NCBI GenBank assembly: GCA_902494465.1
Contig: CABUTH010000068.1
Span: forward strand, 1-9,395
DNA length: 9,395 nucleotides
Direction: 5' to 3'
Source: an uncultured Collinsella sp.
GTDB lineage: Bacteria > Actinomycetota > Coriobacteriia > Coriobacteriales > Coriobacteriaceae
The notes below the pieces were generated by a model. That model was not told where the DNA came from. It was given only the letters and a program-made list of their open reading frames with translations, and did no database searches. This document shows positions 6,192 to 9,395 of this stretch, piece by piece. Positions within the stretch are counted from its first letter, which is position 1, and every line of letters starts with the position of its first letter. Position numbers and translations under genes: made by a program.

Positions 6192-7046
6192 CTATTTCGA
6201 TGCACGCTCCGACGCCTCAATCACGTGTTTGGCGAGGATCGCCGTGGTCACAGCCCCCACGCCGCCCGGCACGGGAGTAATTGCGCCAACAACCGGCTCC
6301 GCAGCATCAAAATCGACGTCGCCGACCAGCTTGCCGGCGGCCTCGTCCCAGTTAATACCCACATCGATGATCGTCTGGCCCTCGCGAACCGCATCCGCGC
6401 CAATCGTGTGCGCACGTCCAACCGCGGCAACAACAATGTCGGCAGAACGGCACTCGGCAGCCAAGTCGCGCGTATGCGTATGGCACGTCGTCACTGTGGC
6501 ATTGTGAGCCGTAAGCATGGCGGCAACGGGACGGCCAATTACCAGCGATCGACCGACGACCGCGACCTTGGCCCCATCCAGCTCAACGCCGTAATGGTCC
6601 AGCAACGCCAGCACGGCCTCGGCCGTGCAAGGAGCAAAGCCCTCGCCACGACCCGAAAGCGCGGTGAGCAGCGAGGCAGGTGTCATGGAGTCAACATCTT
6701 TGGCGGGATCGAGTGCCGCGGCAACCGCATCCTCGTCAAGCCCAGCGGGCAACGGACGAAACATCAGGCATCCGTGAACAGCAGGGTCGGCATTGATGTC
6801 CTTTATAGCCGCCAATAGCTCGTCCTGCGAAACATCGGCAGGAAGCAACACGCGACGAGCTTCGATGCCCACCTTTTCGCAGCGTTTGAGTGCGCCGCGC
6901 TCGTAGGACAGGTCGTCCTCGCGCTCGCCTACACGGACAATGGCCAGCGTCGGAACAACGCCGCGCTCGCGCAGAACAGCACAACGAGCGGCAAGCTCCT
7001 CAGTCAACGCGCGGGCAACGGGAGCGCCCTTCAGCAGCTCAGCCAT
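6192..7046 (-). CDS. folD: FolD-type methylenetetrahydrofolate dehydrogenase with altered cyclohydrolase site
   Basis: The 284-residue protein has the FolD layout. The substrate domain includes Y48 and KDVD (116-119). The NAD(P)-binding Rossmann motif VVGRSLVIGRP is at 163-173, and the C-terminal signature PVPGGVGAVT at 258-267. FolD normally oxidises 5,10-methylene-THF to methenyl-THF and then hydrolyses it to 10-formyl-THF in the cytoplasm. Here the lysine expected four residues after the conserved tyrosine (YxxxK) is Ala52. The glutamine of the usual QLPLP motif is Phe96 (FRPLP). In the human enzyme these residues (K56, Q100) serve mainly the cyclohydrolase step. PCTPxG is also altered to PCTAEA. 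It starts 2 nt after the fchA stop, with GAGGGG 6 nt before the ATG. It may therefore be a dehydrogenase only, with FchA taking over hydrolysis; this is inference. Confidence 0.93.
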   Translation of the reverse strand: MAELLKGAPVARALTEELAARCAVLRERGVVPTLAIVRVGEREDDLSYERGALKRCEKVGIEARRVLLPADVSQDELLAAIKDINADPAVHGCLMFRPLPAGLDEDAVAAALDPAKDVDSMTPASLLTALSGRGEGFAPCTAEAVLALLDHYGVELDGAKVAVVGRSLVIGRPVAAMLTAHNATVTTCHTHTRDLAAECRSADIVVAAVGRAHTIGADAVREGQTIIDVGINWDEAAGKLVGDVDFDAAEPVVGAITPVPGGVGAVTTAILAKHVIEASERASK

Positions 7047-7048
7047 GG

Positions 7049-7681
7049 CTATCCCCTCTTCCTGGCTGCGTCGGCGGCGCGGCGCGCCAGCGCATCAGCG
7101 CGCGGCAGCCACGTATCCAGCAGCTCATCGCACGCCGCCTCGAGCTCCTCGGCGCGGACACGATCCTTCATAGACGTGGTGTTCGCAAAGAGCGTCAAGC
7201 TCGCGCCCTGCATGGCGGCGCGGCAGAACACGGCGCCGCATGCCACGTCGGACAGCAGCTGTCGGGAGCCCTTGTCCGCCATGTCCTCGAGCAGCGCCAG
7301 CGCACGACCGCACGCATCCATAATGCGGTACGGCGGCATGGCGGCCACGTGCAACGCATCCTGAATTGCAGCCGCACGCGTCGGGTCCTCGCGCGGAGTA
7401 CCGTATGCCGCAGACACCTGGCCGTACGCACGAACATCCTCGGCGACCAGACCCACAAGTTCCTGCGCCAACTCATCCGCCTGGGCAAATGCGTGTGTCA
7501 GATCGTCCGCGCGATCGGCAAGCGCGGGGTTCGTCGCGCCATAGCGCGCGACCATCCCGCAAAGCGAGGCGCCCAGCGCGCCCACAAAGGCGCTCGCGCT
7601 GCCGCCGCCGGGAACGGGCTCGCGCGCGGCCAGCGCCTCGGCAAACCCGCGGCAGGTCTTGTCCATCATCTCTTGGCTCAT
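7049..7681 (-). CDS. fchA: Formiminotransferase-cyclodeaminase C-domain family protein; probable methenyl-THF cyclohydrolase
   Basis: This mostly helical protein of 210 residues carries the family's folate-site loop near the N-terminus, PVPGGGSASA at 22-31 (family form PGGGS). Ala/Asp-rich helices follow, matching the length of free-standing FchA/FTCD_C proteins (about 200-215). Family members either deaminate formimino-THF to methenyl-THF during histidine breakdown or hydrolyse methenyl-THF to 10-formyl-THF. No histidine-degradation gene is nearby. The partner is folD, whose own cyclohydrolase residues are missing, so the cyclohydrolase role is favoured. The start at 7681 is chosen because GAAGG lies 9 nt upstream; an ATG two codons earlier (7687) would leave only 3 nt. 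The stop is 2 nt before folD, so the genes are surely co-transcribed. Confidence 0.85.
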   Translation of the reverse strand: MSQEMMDKTCRGFAEALAAREPVPGGGSASAFVGALGASLCGMVARYGATNPALADRADDLTHAFAQADELAQELVGLVAEDVRAYGQVSAAYGTPREDPTRAAAIQDALHVAAMPPYRIMDACGRALALLEDMADKGSRQLLSDVACGAVFCRAAMQGASLTLFANTTSMKDRVRAEELEAACDELLDTWLPRADALARRAADAARKRG

Positions 7682-7709
7682 ACGCATGCACCTTCAAGTC
7701 ATATACATC

Positions 7710-7730
7710 GGTCGGGCGGAATCGCCGACC
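7710..7730. promoter_or_regulatory. Hairpin in the fchA leader
   Basis: GGTCGG and CCGACC form a 6-bp stem closed further by CG/CG around GAAT, with one bulged base. It lies about 30 nt upstream of the fchA start on the minus-strand transcript. No T-tract follows, so it is not an obvious terminator; it may affect leader folding. Confidence 0.4.
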
Positions 7731-7757
7731 AACCGCATCGATCACGTAATGGTGCTA

Positions 7758-7786
7758 AGTCTAGCCCATAAGTACATGAGCGTCAG
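7758..7786 (-). promoter_or_regulatory. Candidate fchA-folD promoter
   Basis: On the minus strand CTGACG (7786-7781) and TAGACT (7763-7758) are 17 nt apart, each matching the sigma-70 consensus at 4/6. It gives a leader of about 70 nt that includes the 7710-7730 hairpin. Confidence 0.4.
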
Positions 7787-7842
7787 CGCACCTGGCCATC
7801 GCAGATTTCTATGGCACGCGATAGGCGTCGACAACGCAAACA

Positions 7843-7858
7843 TGGGACACATGGCCCA
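7843..7858. promoter_or_regulatory. Palindromic operator candidate, copy 1 (lipoprotein gene 1)
   Basis: TGGGACACATGGCCCA is symmetric at 12 of 16 positions (TGGGnCAnnTGnCCCA), as expected for a dimeric DNA-binding regulator. A 19-base block containing it is identical upstream of the second lipoprotein gene (8808-8826). A possible -10, TATAAG, follows at 7898-7903 without a good -35. This would suit activator control, but the spacing differs from copy 2. Confidence 0.5.
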
Positions 7859-7911
7859 CCTTTCGAGACTCCCGAGCAGCACAAGCTGGGGCATATCTAT
7901 AAGTAAGGAAC

Positions 7912-7938
7912 CCGTTGGGGAACGGCCGCGCAACGGCC
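7912..7938 (+). promoter_or_regulatory. Overlapping alternative hairpins in the lipoprotein 1 leader
   Basis: CCGTT (7912-7916) can pair with AACGG at either 7921-7925 or 7932-7936, and GGCCG (7924-7928) can pair with CGGCC (7934-7938). The folds exclude one another. They lie about 120 nt upstream of the ATG, in a leader much longer than that of the paralogue. Confidence 0.35.
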
Positions 7939-8057
7939 ACAAGCGATGAACGGAGGCATAAGTCGCACAGTACACAGAGACATCCGCCGCCAGCGCAATC
8001 AGTACCCCAACAGCATGCGGCGCCGTGATGTCATCAGCAGACAAGGAGGACGCCACC

Positions 8058-8657
8058 ATGATGAAAAAGACCCTATCAATCCTTTCCCTTTGCATCGCCC
8101 TCTTTGCCGCGCTCGCCCTTGTGGGCTGCGGCGGGAGCGCATCGGGCGGCGGCAGCGCCCCCAAGAGCGAGAGCAAGGAAAAGGCCCCCGTCGCCAAGAA
8201 GACCGACTACATCTGGTTTAAGGTCGAGATGCCCGAGGGCGTCGGCGTAAGCGACTCTGCCGGCAAGAATGCCGACAGGGTCCAGCTCACCTTCCCCGAA
8301 GACGAGAACGCCTCGGCCGATCGCTTTATCCCCGTTTGGAAAAAAGCGCTGACGGCCGAGGAATCCCACGCCGACCAGGCGGAAAAGAAGGGGGATACGT
8401 TCCAGTGGAAGGATGGCGGGTCCGTCGAGTATAACGGCAGGACGTGGCTCGTCGGAACATACGAGGACAACAGCGGCATCTCAACCATGCTTTTTACCGA
8501 CGTTGAGCCGGGAAGCGTCTGCGTTCTCATCGCGAACTTCGACCTGCACAAGAAAGAAGCCGAGGCGCTTCTCAACTCCATCGAGTTCCCCGACGACATG
8601 AAGAAAGCAGTTGACGAGGCACGTGAAGTCGAGATTTCGAGCATCGAGATCAAGTAA
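8058..8657 (+). CDS. Lipoprotein of unknown function, paralogue 1
   Basis: This 199-residue protein has a classic lipoprotein signal peptide: MMKK, a hydrophobic core, and the lipobox LVGC with lipidation at Cys24. It should therefore be anchored to the outer face of the cytoplasmic membrane. A Ser/Gly/Lys-rich linker (25-48) leads to a compact domain starting at TDYIWFKVEMPEGV and containing ADRFIPVW and VEYNGRTW. The domain ends in a helical, acidic tail. The start is fixed by AGGAGG 8 nt upstream. I do not recognise the domain family. The next gene encodes a clear paralogue with the same motifs in the same order, so the pair arose by tandem duplication. A strong terminator follows, so the two are transcribed separately. 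Substrate-sensing or binding roles are possible, but nothing in the sequence identifies one. Confidence 0.9.
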   Translation: MMKKTLSILSLCIALFAALALVGCGGSASGGGSAPKSESKEKAPVAKKTDYIWFKVEMPEGVGVSDSAGKNADRVQLTFPEDENASADRFIPVWKKALTAEESHADQAEKKGDTFQWKDGGSVEYNGRTWLVGTYEDNSGISTMLFTDVEPGSVCVLIANFDLHKKEAEALLNSIEFPDDMKKAVDEAREVEISSIEIK

Positions 8658-8658
8658 C

Positions 8659-8702
8659 GGGGCACCCGTACGCGCCAACGCGAACCCGCGTAGGCGCGCC
8701 CC
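8659..8702. repeat. Nested inverted repeat after lipoprotein gene 1
   Basis: GGGGC/GCCCC, GCGCC/GGCGC and ACGCG/CGCGT nest around an AACC loop, with an 8-nt bulge on the left side. It begins directly after the stop codon and precedes the main terminator. No T-tract follows on the plus strand, so it may protect the 3' end of the mRNA rather than terminate. Confidence 0.5.
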
Positions 8703-8726
8703 ATTAAAACAACGGGCGCCCAACCC

Positions 8727-8761
8727 GGGGAGGGCCGACAGCATCGGCCCTCCCCTCTTTT
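8727..8761 (+). terminator. Strong intrinsic terminator of lipoprotein gene 1
   Basis: GGGGAGGGCCGA (8727-8738) and TCGGCCCTCCCC (8744-8755) form a perfect 12-bp GC-rich stem around CAGCA, followed by TCTTTT. It lies 70 nt beyond the stop. Confidence 0.92.
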
Positions 8762-8808
8762 GCGCCCGAACATATTGCCACTTGTCGGCGCAAATCCTGC
8801 CCCCAGAA

Positions 8809-8824
8809 TGGGACACATGGCCCA
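8809..8824. promoter_or_regulatory. Palindromic operator candidate, copy 2 (lipoprotein gene 2)
   Basis: The same 16-bp palindrome as at 7843-7858, inside the identical 19-base block at 8808-8826. A -10-like TACAGT (8846-8851) starts 21 nt after it and no good -35 is seen. The site would sit over the -35 region, a usual place for an activator, or for a repressor that blocks polymerase. Confidence 0.5.
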
Positions 8825-8898
8825 CCCGAATGAGCTGCTCACGCGTACAGTAAAGACAGGTAATCCATGGGCGGTTACAGATCGAGGAGGACACGACC

Positions 8899-9395
8899 AT
8901 GAAAAAGAAGGCCTTTGCGATTCTCACCCTCTGCATGAGTCTTTTTGCCGCGGTTGCCCTGGTGGGTTGCGGCGGAAGCGGCGGCGCTACCGGCAGTGGC
9001 GGTGGCGGCGGCGCAGAAAAGCCAGCCGTGGATATGAGGACCGACTTCATTTGGTTTAAGGTCGAGGTCCCCGAGGGCGTCGAGATCACCGACGTCGCCG
9101 GCGATACCGCTGACAGGGCCCAGTTTAAGTTCACCGAGAGCGAGCACGCCAGCGACCGCTTCATCCCCGTCTTTGACTCCGACAAGAACGCCGACGAACT
9201 GTTCGACTACGAGGCAAAGTGGAATGCCAGTTTTGAGTGGACCGAGAATGACCCCGTCAAGTACAACGGCAAGACTTGGCGCAACGCTTCCTATACACAC
9301 TCGGGAGGCGTGACGACTGAGTACTTCACCGAAGCAGGCAGCGGCAGCGTGTACGCGCGCATCGACAACGTCGAGGAGTACAAGGACGCCGTCGC
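8899..9395 (+). CDS. Lipoprotein of unknown function, paralogue 2 (partial, cut by window end)
   Basis: The frame stays open for 165 codons to the right edge. It starts MKKKAF, has a hydrophobic core and the lipobox LVGC with Cys24, and is followed by a Gly/Ser-rich linker (25-38). The outer domain begins TDFIWFKVEVPEGV and carries ADRAQF, ASDRFIPVF, VKYNGKTW and GSVY. Each has a counterpart in the same order in paralogue 1. The middle of the domain differs more, with a DSDKNADELFDYEAKW segment, so ligands may have diverged. AGGAGG lies 8 nt before the ATG, and the stretch around it resembles paralogue 1. The gene has its own promoter region with the shared palindrome. Function is unknown; further copies may follow beyond the window. 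Confidence 0.9.
   Translation, partial: MKKKAFAILTLCMSLFAAVALVGCGGSGGATGSGGGGGAEKPAVDMRTDFIWFKVEVPEGVEITDVAGDTADRAQFKFTESEHASDRFIPVFDSDKNADELFDYEAKWNASFEWTENDPVKYNGKTWRNASYTHSGGVTTEYFTEAGSGSVYARIDNVEEYKDAV

Noticed and set aside
7742..8197. Minus-strand 151-codon frame opposite the lipoprotein 1 upstream region
   Set aside because: It overlaps the divergent promoter region and the lipoprotein signal peptide in antisense, with no SD or domain.
7946..8221. Plus-strand 91-codon frame overlapping the start of lipoprotein 1
   Set aside because: No ribosome site before its ATG, Arg-rich composition, and it runs out of frame into a well-supported lipoprotein gene. A short leader peptide cannot be fully ruled out but is not supported.

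Overview
This window looks like chromosomal DNA from a high-GC gut actinobacterium of the class Coriobacteriia, close to Collinsella. This is inferred from codon use and gene families, not from a marker gene. All protein genes between 1 and 7681 lie on the minus strand. From 8058 to the right edge they lie on the plus strand, so the turning point is the 7682-8057 intergenic region.

On the minus strand from right to left: fchA (cyclodeaminase/cyclohydrolase family) and folD form a tight two-gene one-carbon operon with a 2-nt gap. Next comes an AT-rich 228-bp element with long terminal inverted repeats and no convincing gene. It is followed by a C69-family dipeptidase, then a short phasin-like protein and an ABC1/UbiB-family kinase-like protein separated by 8 nt. 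After ubiB come a 154-bp palindromic element and an intrinsic terminator. Last is a cobalamin riboswitch leading into a secreted protein with Ig-like repeats, which runs off the left edge. On the plus strand two tandem paralogous lipoprotein genes, the second cut by the right edge, share a 19-bp upstream sequence containing a 16-bp palindrome. A strong terminator separates them.

Three stories stand out. (1) A surface protein appears to be controlled by vitamin B12, which suggests a role in corrinoid capture or B12-dependent surface change. (2) This FolD has lost the lysine and glutamine used by the cyclohydrolase half of the bifunctional enzyme, and the adjacent FchA is a natural replacement for that step. 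(3) Two unrelated inverted-repeat elements lie between operons and look like dispersed, non-autonomous elements. The lipoprotein pair and its shared palindrome form a small unexplained regulon. No tRNA, rRNA, CRISPR array, transposase or phage gene was seen.
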